From Alistipes sp. (GTDB taxonomy: Bacteria; Bacteroidota; Bacteroidia; Bacteroidales; Rikenellaceae), in assembly GCA_017501025.1 (NCBI GenBank), contig JAFVXS010000054.1:1-6437 (forward strand): a DNA stretch of 6,437 nucleotides. The letters run 5' to 3'. The position numbers and the translations under genes are program-made. Of the stretch, positions 1 through 5,832 are shown piece after piece; positions within the stretch are counted from its first letter, which is position 1; every line of letters starts with the position of its first letter. Under the pieces are notes generated by a model that ran no database searches, was not told where the DNA came from, and saw nothing but the letters and a program-made list of their open reading frames with translations.

Positions 1-560
1 ACGGCTGTCCACACGAGGCAACCTGCCCATACTCGGCAATTGATATCTATGTTCGTCGCAAAGCCCACCTCGGCGTATTCGACCTACCTGACCGTCGTGA
101 CGAGAAGGCTATTATGGAGAAGATTCGCACCACCGAGTACGGACGTTGCGTATTCCGTTGCGACAACGACCAATGTGACCACTACGTTACCACGCTATTG
201 TTCGAGGATGGCATAACCGCAAGCTTTACAATGGATGCCTTTACTCCGTGGGGAGGTCGTCGCACCCGAATTATGGGTACAAAGGGTTATATCGAAGGCG
301 ATGGCAAGAAGTTCACAATCATCGACTTCCGCACCCGTAAACGTAAGGTTTGGAACAAGAATATTCGCGAAATCGAGGAGTACAAACACGCAGGTCACGG
401 TGGCGGCGACGTAGTCCTCACCCGCGACTTTGTCGAGGCGGTGGCTGCACACGACCACAACAAGCTATCGAGCAGTATCGATGCATCAATCGAGAGCCAC
501 GTCATCGGCTTCAAAGCAGAGGAGAGCCGTCTGTCGATGAGAAAAGTAAAGATTAAGTAA
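1..560 (+). CDS. Gfo/Idh/MocA-family oxidoreductase, C-terminal part (5' end outside window)
   Basis: The frame is open from base 3 to the TAA at 558-560, giving 185 visible residues; the start and the N-terminal Rossmann NAD(P)-binding domain lie upstream of the window. What is seen fits the C-terminal alpha/beta substrate domain of Gfo/Idh/MocA proteins. An early CPYSAIDIY segment is followed by TTEYGRCVFRCDNDQCDHY, a beta-rich stretch with a GRRTRIMGTKGYIEGDG segment typical of the sheet domain, a HGGGD segment, and a closing DFVEAV helix. The family oxidises or rearranges sugars and related polyols using a tightly bound or exchangeable nicotinamide cofactor; the substrate cannot be told from this part. 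tatA follows 20 nt downstream on the same strand, so the two may be cotranscribed. Many Bacteroidota members of this family carry Tat signal peptides, but the N terminus needed to test that is not here. The family call is firm; the specific function is unknown. Confidence 0.82.
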   Translation, partial: GCPHEATCPYSAIDIYVRRKAHLGVFDLPDRRDEKAIMEKIRTTEYGRCVFRCDNDQCDHYVTTLLFEDGITASFTMDAFTPWGGRRTRIMGTKGYIEGDGKKFTIIDFRTRKRKVWNKNIREIEEYKHAGHGGGDVVLTRDFVEAVAAHDHNKLSSSIDASIESHVIGFKAEESRLSMRKVKIK

Positions 561-580
561 CACGATAAACAATTACCACT

Positions 581-766
581 ATGCTTAAAATGTTGTTGAT
601 TGGAGGTCTTGGTATGGGCGAAATTGCCCTGATAGTCCTTGTTGTACTGCTCTTCTTCGGAGCATCACGAATCCCTGCTCTGTTCCGCTCAATCGGTTCG
701 GGCGTAAAGGCTTTCCGCGATGGTGTCGAAGGCAAGAGCGATGACTCTGCCGACGAACAGAAATAG
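581..766 (+). CDS. tatA: Sec-independent protein translocase subunit TatA
   Basis: A 61-residue protein with TatA architecture: a short N terminus, a single membrane helix (about residues 15-26) preceded by the polar residue Glu14, the FG hinge at Phe26-Gly27, an amphipathic helix (about 30-47, SRIPALFRSIGSGVKAFRDG) and a short acidic tail ending DEQK. Glu14 to Phe26 is the same spacing as Gln8 to Phe20 in E. coli TatA. TatA oligomerises to form the conduit through which folded twin-arginine substrates cross the inner membrane, together with TatC, which is not in this window. The start at 581 gives an N terminus like other Bacteroidota TatA proteins; ATG at 590 and ATG at 614 are possible alternatives. 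No strong Shine-Dalgarno is visible, as is usual in this phylum. No promoter was seen in the 20 nt gap, so transcription probably comes from the oxidoreductase gene. A hairpin terminator follows 17 nt after the stop. Confidence 0.9.
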   Translation: MLKMLLIGGLGMGEIALIVLVVLLFFGASRIPALFRSIGSGVKAFRDGVEGKSDDSADEQK

Positions 767-783
767 TCGGAGATGGGGAATAG

Positions 784-826
784 ACAGAGAGGCTGTCCAA
801 CAAAAATGTTGAGACAGCCTCTCTGT
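784..826. terminator. Bidirectional hairpin terminator between tatA and the nitroreductase gene
   Basis: A perfect 14-bp inverted repeat (784-797 with 813-826) continues, after one bulged A at 812, into 4 more pairs (798-801 with 808-811) around the 6-nt loop AAAAAT. The hairpin lies 17 nt after the tatA stop and 19 nt after the stop of the converging nitroreductase gene, so it is well placed to end both transcripts. The T-run is short on the plus side (TTT) and poor on the minus side. The GAGGCTGTC arm resembles hairpins I recall as common after Bacteroidales genes; that is recollection, not something tested here. Confidence 0.72.
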
Positions 827-845
827 TTGCATATACCCTTATGTG

Positions 846-1478
846 CTACTCCACAAATACGATTTTAGACATATCGCGAGGTTTTGCTTCGGGTTGCTCG
901 GCAGGATAACCCACAGCCAAAGCGTATTGCAAAACATAACCCTCCGAGAAGCCCAACGATGCAAGGAATTGACTACCGGCCTCCGAGTTCAAAAATCCGA
1001 CAGGAGAGCCCAAACAGCAAGTTCCCAAACCGAGTTCGTATGCCGCAAGCATCATATTTTCGCCCAACAGACCGACATTTACGCCCGCATAGGTCGATGG
1101 CTTTGCTGCAACAAAAATCACAGCAGGGGCATTACGGAACATATTTTTGAAGTCGGCAGTCAGCAGGTGGTCGCCGAGCGGAGTACCCTTTACCTGTTCA
1201 ACAAATGCAGCCGTACAACGGTCAATCCACGCCTTCGAGCCCACGATACGCAACTCCCACTCCTGACGATTCATCGCACTCGGAGCCAACACGCCACACT
1301 CGGCAATCTGCTGCAACTTTTCGCGTTCAACCTCACGCTCTTCGTATTGACGGATGCTGCGACGACCCTCAATGGCCTCGCGGACGGTTTGTGGTGCCTT
1401 CTCGGCAGGCTTTGTCGCCAAACGCAATCCAACCAATGCGGTTGCACACAACAAAATAGTGATAATAATCTGCTTCAT
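846..1478 (-). CDS. Nitroreductase-family FMN oxidoreductase with N-terminal membrane or signal segment
   Basis: A 210-residue protein. Residues 4-18 form a hydrophobic stretch (IIITILLCATALVGL) after a Lys at position 3, then a short charged linker, then a nitroreductase domain from about 32 to 205. Seen in the domain are the N-terminal FMN phosphate-binding signature RRSIRQY (39-45), APSAMNRQ (65-72) for flavin and dimer contacts, and GLGTCCLG (150-157), the usual second FMN segment. The family are homodimeric NAD(P)H-dependent flavoenzymes reducing nitro groups, quinones or flavins; this substrate is unknown. The hydrophobic leader suggests anchoring or export. It has no twin arginine, and Cys11 lacks a good lipobox (preceded by Leu), so lipoprotein status is unlikely. 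ATG at 1478 is the only start that includes this leader. No -7 box was found in the 62 nt upstream, so the gene may be transcribed by read-through from the tRNA-Arg gene. It ends at the shared hairpin terminator. Confidence 0.87.
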   Translation of the reverse strand: MKQIIITILLCATALVGLRLATKPAEKAPQTVREAIEGRRSIRQYEEREVEREKLQQIAECGVLAPSAMNRQEWELRIVGSKAWIDRCTAAFVEQVKGTPLGDHLLTADFKNMFRNAPAVIFVAAKPSTYAGVNVGLLGENMMLAAYELGLGTCCLGSPVGFLNSEAGSQFLASLGFSEGYVLQYALAVGYPAEQPEAKPRDMSKIVFVE

Positions 1479-1490
1479 ACATTTACATTT

Positions 1491-1530
1491 TTATCCACGC
1501 CCACTCTATGTATGCGTGGAAGTTATCCAC
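1491..1530. repeat. Paired TTATCCAC direct repeat with embedded inverted repeat
   Basis: TTATCCAC occurs at 1491-1498 and again at 1523-1530, 32 bp apart. Between and overlapping them is an inverted repeat, TCCACGC (1494-1500) with GCGTGGA (1514-1520), able to form a 7-bp stem with a 13-nt loop. Each copy matches 8 of 9 positions of the E. coli DnaA box TTATCCACA. The element fills most of the gap between the nitroreductase start and the 3' end of tRNA-Arg. It could be a protein-binding site, a tRNA 3' processing structure, or chance. No T-run follows on either strand, so it is not a clear terminator. Confidence 0.45.
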
Positions 1531-1540
1531 TCTCTCGACG

Positions 1541-1612
1541 TACCCCCGAGCAGAATCGAACTGCTATTTAAGGTTTAGGAAACCTTCGTTCTATCCGTTG
1601 AACTACAAGGGC
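1541..1612 (-). tRNA. tRNA-Arg, anticodon CCU
   Basis: A full 72-nt cloverleaf reads on the minus strand from 1612 to 1541. It has a 7-bp acceptor stem (1612-1606 with 1548-1542, including G-U pairs), a D arm with 4-bp stem GTTC/GAAC and GG in the loop, a 5-bp anticodon stem AAGGT/ACCTT around loop TTCCTAA, a 4-nt variable region and a 5-bp T stem AGCAG/CTGCT around the canonical loop TTCGATT. The anticodon CCT (1579-1577) reads the arginine codon AGG. The discriminator base is A at 1541, and the next bases (CGT) are not CCA, so CCA must be added after transcription. A -7 box lies about 42 nt upstream. Confidence 0.96.
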
Positions 1613-1653
1613 TTATATTGGTTTTGCGATACACTGTCCGCAAAAATCATTGG

Positions 1654-1661
1654 CAAAGATA
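1654..1661 (-). promoter_or_regulatory. Probable -7 box of the tRNA-Arg (and nitroreductase) promoter
   Basis: On the minus strand, bases 1661 to 1654 read TATCTTTG, a full match to the Bacteroidota -7 consensus TAnnTTTG. Transcription would begin near 1650, giving a 5' precursor extension of about 38 nt before the mature tRNA end at 1612. No TTTG was found at the usual -33 distance, where the sequence instead overlaps the -7 box of the divergent nhaC promoter. Confidence 0.55.
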
Positions 1662-1691
1662 TGAAAAATTCTTATAGTTTATATACCTTTG
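1660..1691 (+). promoter_or_regulatory. Probable promoter of nhaC
   Basis: TACCTTTG at 1684-1691 matches the Bacteroidota -7 consensus TAnnTTTG. The -33 position (1660-1663) reads TATG, three of four matches to TTTG, with a 20-nt spacer. The predicted transcription start is near 1695, leaving about 51 nt of leader to the preferred nhaC ATG at 1747 and only about 6 nt to the upstream in-frame ATG at 1702. Confidence 0.6.
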
Positions 1692-1746
1692 CGGGTGCAT
1701 AGTGCCATATTTTTTCAAAAAGGGGCGGCACTATCGGATGACAATA

Positions 1747-3207
1747 ATGAAAAAAGGGAGATTTTTATGCAATAACGGCGATGTTCCGATTTGGATAGCA
1801 CTCATTCCGTTTGCCACGTTGGTTGCCATTCTGGCTCTTGTAATCAAGTGTTTCGGTGCCGATGCAATCAATGGAGGAAGCCAAATCGCACTCATTATCT
1901 CTGCTGCTGTCGGAGCTATGCTCTCAATCACGTTGTGTGGCACCGGTTGGCAGCGTTTGGAAGAGGCGATAACCGAAAATATCCACACCTCGGCATCGGC
2001 AATCATCATTCTGCTCCTAATCGGTGCCGTAGCAAGTAGTTGGATGTTGAGCGGTATTGTTCCGACAATGATATACTACGGCTTAAAGATTATACACCCT
2101 ATGCTCTTTTTGGGCGTTGCCTGCATAATCTGTGCGGTTGTATCGCTTGTTACGGGCAGTTCGTGGACCACAATAGCCACTGTCGGAGTTGCACTGATGG
2201 GTATTGGCGAAAATATAGGTTACAGCGAGGGTTGGACAGCAGGTGCCATAATATCGGGAGCCTACTTTGGCGATAAGATGTCGGCACTCTCCGACACAAC
2301 GGTTCTCGCTTCGTCGGCAGCACGGGTACCTCTCTTTGAGCATATCCGATATATGCTGATTACCACTATGCCGTCGTTCCTGATATCACTTGTCGTATTT
2401 TTCATTGTCGGAGCGTGCGGACTTCACGATGTAGAGGTCAATACAGAGGCCTTTTCGACAGCTCTGACCTCGACTTTCAACATCACACCGTGGACGCTTA
2501 TCGTGCCGCTGATTACGGCACTGCTTATTTTGCGTCGATTACCCGCTCTCGTTACACTCTTTGCAACGGTAGCGATGGCAACGATAATGATGCTTATTTT
2601 CCAGCCGCAAATCGTCGAAACCATAGGTGGTAGCGACTCCTTATCTGCAATTCGTGCAATACTTATTACGTGTGGTAGCGAGACCGCAATCGAGACGGGA
2701 AATGTTGCTTTGAACGACCTTGTAACCACCGGCGGAATGGGCGGAATGTTGAACACTATATGGCTGATTCTCTGTGCGATGTGTTTTGGTGGCGTAATGG
2801 CTGGCAGTGGTATGATTGCATCGCTTACCCGCTTTATGATGCACTTTGCACACCGCCCGACAAGCACCGTTGCCACAACACTCACTACGGGCATATTGTG
2901 CAACCTCACAACCGCCGACCAATATATCTCGATTATCATAACGGGCAACACTTTCCAACCGCTCTATCGTCGTCGCGGTTTGGAGGGGAGATTATTGAGT
3001 CGCTCGGTAGAGGATTCGGCAACCGTAACCTCGGTTTTGATTCCGTGGAACTCGTGCGGAATGACACAATCTACCGTACTGAATGTCGCAACACTGACCT
3101 ATTTGCCATACTGTCTGTTCAACATCATCAGCCCTATAATGTCGCTGGTAGTGGCTGCCATAGGTTATAAAATTTATCGCACACCCAAAACCCCGACAGA
3201 TGAGTAG
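1747..3207 (+). CDS. nhaC: NhaC-family Na+/H+ antiporter
   Basis: A 486-residue polytopic inner-membrane protein with about 10-12 hydrophobic segments across its length. Family motifs are clear: GSSWTTIATVGVALMGIG (from about residue 137), GAIISGAYFGDK then SALSDTTVLAS (about 166-190), and near the C terminus EDSATVTSVLIPWNSCGMTQ (from residue 422). NhaC proteins exchange cytoplasmic Na+ for external H+ and support pH and sodium homeostasis; some relatives couple Na+/H+ to malate/lactate exchange, so the exact substrates are inferred from family. The frame is open from an ATG at 1702, with further ATGs at 1738 and 1747. I prefer 1747 because the protein then begins MKKGRFL, as recalled for Bacteroidales NhaC proteins, and because 1702 would leave almost no leader after the predicted promoter. 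The stop overlaps the start of the HAD phosphatase gene by 8 nt, so the two are very likely cotranscribed and translationally coupled. Confidence 0.92.
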   Translation: MKKGRFLCNNGDVPIWIALIPFATLVAILALVIKCFGADAINGGSQIALIISAAVGAMLSITLCGTGWQRLEEAITENIHTSASAIIILLLIGAVASSWMLSGIVPTMIYYGLKIIHPMLFLGVACIICAVVSLVTGSSWTTIATVGVALMGIGENIGYSEGWTAGAIISGAYFGDKMSALSDTTVLASSAARVPLFEHIRYMLITTMPSFLISLVVFFIVGACGLHDVEVNTEAFSTALTSTFNITPWTLIVPLITALLILRRLPALVTLFATVAMATIMMLIFQPQIVETIGGSDSLSAIRAILITCGSETAIETGNVALNDLVTTGGMGGMLNTIWLILCAMCFGGVMAGSGMIASLTRFMMHFAHRPTSTVATTLTTGILCNLTTADQYISIIITGNTFQPLYRRRGLEGRLLSRSVEDSATVTSVLIPWNSCGMTQSTVLNVATLTYLPYCLFNIISPIMSLVVAAIGYKIYRTPKTPTDE

Positions 3208-3862
3208 TCAAAAAGTTGCCATATTCGATTTGGACGGCACTCTGCTGAATACCATAGGCGATCTTGCCGTTGCGTGTAACCATATGTTACGCCTCCGCAA
3301 CCTAACGGAACACATCTACGAGGAGTATTGTCACTTTGTAGGCAACGGCATAACCCGACTTGTTGAACGAGCTCTGCCCGAGGAGTTGCGTACGGAGGAG
3401 TATATCGCCGCAGCACGATGCGATTTTATAGATTTCTACATCGAACATATCGACTGTCACACCTGCCCATACGAAGGCATCGAGGAGATGTTGGCAACAC
3501 TATCGGCAGCAGGCGTAAAGCTGGCGGTTGCATCCAACAAATTCAATGCAGGCACCCGCAAACTCATAAATCGTTTTTTCGGGCATATCCCTTTTGCCGC
3601 TATCTATGGCAACCGTGATAATGTGCCGTTAAAGCCCGCACCCGACGTGCTGAACGAAATCGTCGCCGAGTGCGAAACATCTGCAACAGAGTGTTTTATG
3701 ATTGGCGATTCGGGCGTCGATATGGATTGTGCAAAACGTGCCGGCATCTGCTCGATAGGTGTCACTTGGGGCTTTCGTTGTCGTGAAGAACTTGAACAAC
3801 ACGGTGCGGAGCATATTGTCGATACCCCACAAGACGTTGTGCGTATAATTCTCGAAAAATAG
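3200..3862 (+). CDS. gph: HAD-superfamily phosphatase, phosphoglycolate phosphatase type
   Basis: A 220-residue cytoplasmic hydrolase with all four HAD motifs: motif I DLDGTL with nucleophile Asp10 and Asp12, motif II Ser112 in AVASNK, motif III Lys145 in PLKPAPD, and motif IV GDSGVDMD with Asp170 and Asp174 as Mg2+ ligands. A helical C1-type cap lies between motif I and about residue 90, with FVGNGITRLVERALP as in Gph proteins. Such enzymes remove phosphate from 2-phosphoglycolate, a by-product of DNA repair and of oxygenation side reactions, though related members act on other small phosphate esters; the substrate is inferred from family only. The ATG at 3200 lies inside the last codons of nhaC (overlap ATGAGTAG), implying translational coupling. 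The stop is only 4 nt from the stop of the converging folA, with no terminator between them, so the two mRNAs probably overlap at their 3' ends. Confidence 0.88.
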   Translation: MSSQKVAIFDLDGTLLNTIGDLAVACNHMLRLRNLTEHIYEEYCHFVGNGITRLVERALPEELRTEEYIAAARCDFIDFYIEHIDCHTCPYEGIEEMLATLSAAGVKLAVASNKFNAGTRKLINRFFGHIPFAAIYGNRDNVPLKPAPDVLNEIVAECETSATECFMIGDSGVDMDCAKRAGICSIGVTWGFRCREELEQHGAEHIVDTPQDVVRIILEK

Positions 3863-3866
3863 GCGA

Positions 3867-4343
3867 TTATTTGCGACGATACTCCTCGATTGTGAATGGG
3901 TATTCAAACTCCTCTCCACGCTCATAACGCTGCGAAGATATCAACTCCCACTCACTGCGATTCCATTGCGGAAACGAAGCATCGCCCTCGTAGGCTTTAT
4001 GCACCGTTGTCAAACATAGACGGTCGGCATAAGGCAGTGCCTGTTCATAGATTTGCGAGCCGCCGATAATAAAAATATCCTCCTCGGCAGCAAGTGCCAA
4101 AACCTCCTCCAACGAGTGTACCACATCGCACCCCTCGATTGAGATTGGCTGGCGTGTAATGACAATATTACGACGCTTCGGAAGCGGACGACCTATCGAC
4201 TCGAAAGTCTTGCGACCCATTGCAACCGTATGGCCTTGTGTTGTGGTGCGGAAGTGTACCATATCCTCGCGAATATGCCACAACAGTTGATTTTCGGAGC
4301 CTATCACTCCATTCTCGGCAACAGCCACTATTATCGTAAGCAT
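3867..4343 (-). CDS. folA: Dihydrofolate reductase
   Basis: A 158-residue protein of standard bacterial DHFR length. Seen in order: IIVAVAENGVIG (4-15), LLWHIREDMVHF (20-31) with Trp22, catalytic acid Asp27 and Phe31 in E. coli register, the NADPH-binding MGRKTFESIGRPLP (42-55) and RRNIVITR (57-64), IIGGSQIYEQALPYADRL (92-109) with the Gly94-Gly95 pair, and the C-terminal beta strands. Leu21 stands where E. coli has Pro21, as I recall for Bacteroidota DHFRs. The enzyme reduces dihydrofolate to tetrahydrofolate with NADPH, feeding thymidylate, purine and methionine synthesis, and is the target of trimethoprim. The frame extends 11 codons upstream to an ATG at 4376, but that ATG lies upstream of the predicted transcription start and the extra residues are not homologous to DHFR. 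ATG 4343 puts the conserved TIIVAVAENG at the N terminus. thyA, a frequent partner, is not adjacent here. Confidence 0.95.
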   Translation of the reverse strand: MLTIIVAVAENGVIGSENQLLWHIREDMVHFRTTTQGHTVAMGRKTFESIGRPLPKRRNIVITRQPISIEGCDVVHSLEEVLALAAEEDIFIIGGSQIYEQALPYADRLCLTTVHKAYEGDASFPQWNRSEWELISSQRYERGEEFEYPFTIEEYRRK

Positions 4344-4364
4344 TGTTCTATGATTTTGTTTTGA

Positions 4365-4396
4365 CAAAAGTAGCAATTCTCGGGCTACTTTCCAAA
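4365..4396 (-). promoter_or_regulatory. folA promoter
   Basis: On the minus strand the -33 box TTTG (4396-4393) and the -7 box TACTTTTG (4372-4365) are both full consensus matches, separated by 20 nt. Transcription should start near 4361, leaving a leader of about 17 nt before ATG 4343. This placement excludes the upstream in-frame ATG at 4376 as the start codon. Confidence 0.82.
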
Positions 4397-4422
4397 AAAT
4401 GAGAATAAAGAGTCTTCCGAAT

Positions 4423-4453
4423 TTTGCGATAACGGCAATTCGTAGTATCTTTG
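4423..4453 (+). promoter_or_regulatory. Promoter of the MATE transporter gene
   Basis: TTTG at 4423-4426 and TATCTTTG at 4446-4453 match the Bacteroidota -33 and -7 boxes exactly, with a 19-nt spacer. The predicted transcription start is about 4457-4460, which coincides with the in-frame GTG at 4459. The box lies back-to-back with the folA promoter; 26 bp separate the two -33 boxes, so one regulator bound there could affect both genes. Confidence 0.78.
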
Positions 4454-4458
4454 CGGCC

Positions 4459-5832
4459 GTGAAATTTTGGCAAAAATATCGCTCGGAATATATCGCAAAC
4501 CTGCGATTGGCACTGCCTGTTGCCTTTGCACAGCTTGGCTATATCGTGGTGCAGTTTGCCGACAACGTGATGGTCGGGCACTATGGCGGGGATGACCCTC
4601 TGCCATTGGCGAGCGTAGGTTTTGCCGTGATGATAAGCTACCTGTTTTTCTGTTTTGCATCGGGCATAACGCTCGGTATCACGCCTCTGATTGGCGAGTG
4701 TTTCACCCAAAACAGATTCAAAAAAATCGCACACTATCTTCAAAGCGGAGTGCTACTCAACACGCTGCTCGGTATTGCGTTTATGGTGTTGCAGTTATCG
4801 TTCACACCTCTGCTCTACAAGATGGGGCAACCCAAAGAGGTAGTCGATATGGCCGTTCCATACTTTCATCTTATGGCATACAGTATGCCGTTTGTTATGT
4901 TATTCGGCTGTCTGCGTCAATTTTTGGAGGGGCTGGGAAATACCAAACTTGCAATGGCGGCAAGTATCGTTGCCAATGTAGTAAACGTCATACTCAACTA
5001 TATATTCATCTTCGGCAATTGGGGAAGTGAAGCAATGGGAGTCACCGGTGCAGGTCTTGCCACTCTTATCGCCCGCATTTCGGCATTTATCGCACTTCTG
5101 CTCTTTATGTTCATCCAGCGTGAGTATCGATTCTATATCTTGCTGTTCGAACGCAAAATCGACTATCTGAAAAATTGCAAAAGGTTGCTCGGCATAGGTA
5201 CTCCTATGGCTATTCAGATGTTGTTGGAGGAGAGTGCTTTTGTCGGTACGGGTATTATGATGGGGTGGTTTGGCGAGGAGGCTATAAGTGCAAACCAGAT
5301 AGCAGTAACTTACGGCATAAACGTCTTCCTGATAACAATCTCTATCGGCTCGGCTGTCACCATTCGCACATCGCACTTCTACGGCGAACGAAACATCGAC
5401 GGAATGCGTCGCACGGTCGCTTCGGCACTCCATATGGCCATTGCGTGGGGTGTGATTGTCACACTGTCGTTTATTCTGCTGCGACACATCTTACCGTTGC
5501 CATTCACTACAAATCAGGAGGTTTTGGGTATCGCTTCACAGTTGTTAATCTTCTATGCCGTATATCAAATTGTCGATGTTACACAATGCACAATGATTGG
5601 CGTTTTGCGAGGTTTGCAGCAGGTTCGCATTATCGCAATAATCTCGTTTTTGGCATATATCGTCCTCAATATCCCTATCGGCTATCTCTTTGCCTTTACA
5701 TTCGGAATGGGTCCGAGTGGTTTGATTTTGGGCTTCTTCTTCGGACTTGGCACAGCCGCAGTTCTCTACTCGATTCGCGTTCGACGATATTTGTCCAATC
5801 CTAAAAATATGCAAGCAAACCACGCCTCGTAA
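4459..5832 (+). CDS. MATE-family multidrug/Na+ (or H+) efflux transporter
   Basis: A 457-residue inner-membrane protein with about 12 hydrophobic segments arranged as two homologous MatE halves. Recognisable features are LRLALPVAFAQLGYIVVQFADNVMVGHYG in the first helix (Asp35), CLRQFLEGLGNT about residues 151-162 at the end of the first half, then QIAVTYGINVFLITISIGSAVTIRTSHFYGER and MIGVLRGLQQVRIIAIISFLAYIVLN in the second. These transporters export cationic drugs and metabolites by Na+ or H+ antiport; the substrate is not predictable. The frame opens at ATG 4399, but that codon is upstream of a near-perfect promoter (4423-4453). GTG 4459 gives an N terminus MKFWQKYRSEYIANLRLALP, with a short basic lead into helix 1 as in related proteins, and fits the promoter; the next ATG lies inside helix 1 and is too late. 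If right, the mRNA is leaderless or nearly so. The gene is divergent from folA. No good terminator follows. Confidence 0.9.
   Translation: MKFWQKYRSEYIANLRLALPVAFAQLGYIVVQFADNVMVGHYGGDDPLPLASVGFAVMISYLFFCFASGITLGITPLIGECFTQNRFKKIAHYLQSGVLLNTLLGIAFMVLQLSFTPLLYKMGQPKEVVDMAVPYFHLMAYSMPFVMLFGCLRQFLEGLGNTKLAMAASIVANVVNVILNYIFIFGNWGSEAMGVTGAGLATLIARISAFIALLLFMFIQREYRFYILLFERKIDYLKNCKRLLGIGTPMAIQMLLEESAFVGTGIMMGWFGEEAISANQIAVTYGINVFLITISIGSAVTIRTSHFYGERNIDGMRRTVASALHMAIAWGVIVTLSFILLRHILPLPFTTNQEVLGIASQLLIFYAVYQIVDVTQCTMIGVLRGLQQVRIIAIISFLAYIVLNIPIGYLFAFTFGMGPSGLILGFFFGLGTAAVLYSIRVRRYLSNPKNMQANHAS

Noticed and set aside
1491..1530. Replication origin based on DnaA-box-like repeats
   Set aside because: Only two imperfect boxes, no adjacent AT-rich unwinding region, and no dnaA, dnaN or partition genes nearby.
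1530..1560. Integration (att) site at the tRNA-Arg 3' end
   Set aside because: No integrase, no duplicated tRNA 3' fragment and no foreign-looking genes in the window; flanking genes look chromosomal.
843..1571. Long plus-strand open frame (242 codons) opposite the nitroreductase and tRNA genes
   Set aside because: It is the antisense of a clear nitroreductase and runs into the tRNA; its translation has no family features and is rich in Arg, Thr, Gln and Cys, as shadow frames are.
1702..1746. N-terminal extension of nhaC to ATG 1702 or 1738
   Set aside because: The extension is basic and not family-like, and 1702 would leave almost no leader; 1738 remains possible but 1747 fits homologues better.
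2424..2951. Minus-strand open frame of 175 codons inside nhaC
   Set aside because: It is antisense to strongly conserved antiporter motifs, has no promoter or recognisable domain, and its hydrophobic look reflects the complement of membrane-segment codons.
4344..4376. N-terminal extension of folA to ATG 4376
   Set aside because: The extra 11 codons lie across the predicted -7 box and start site and add residues not found in DHFR.
5175..5804. Plus-strand open frame of 209 codons inside the MATE gene
   Set aside because: It is an out-of-frame reading of the transporter with Cys/Arg/His-rich composition and no domain.
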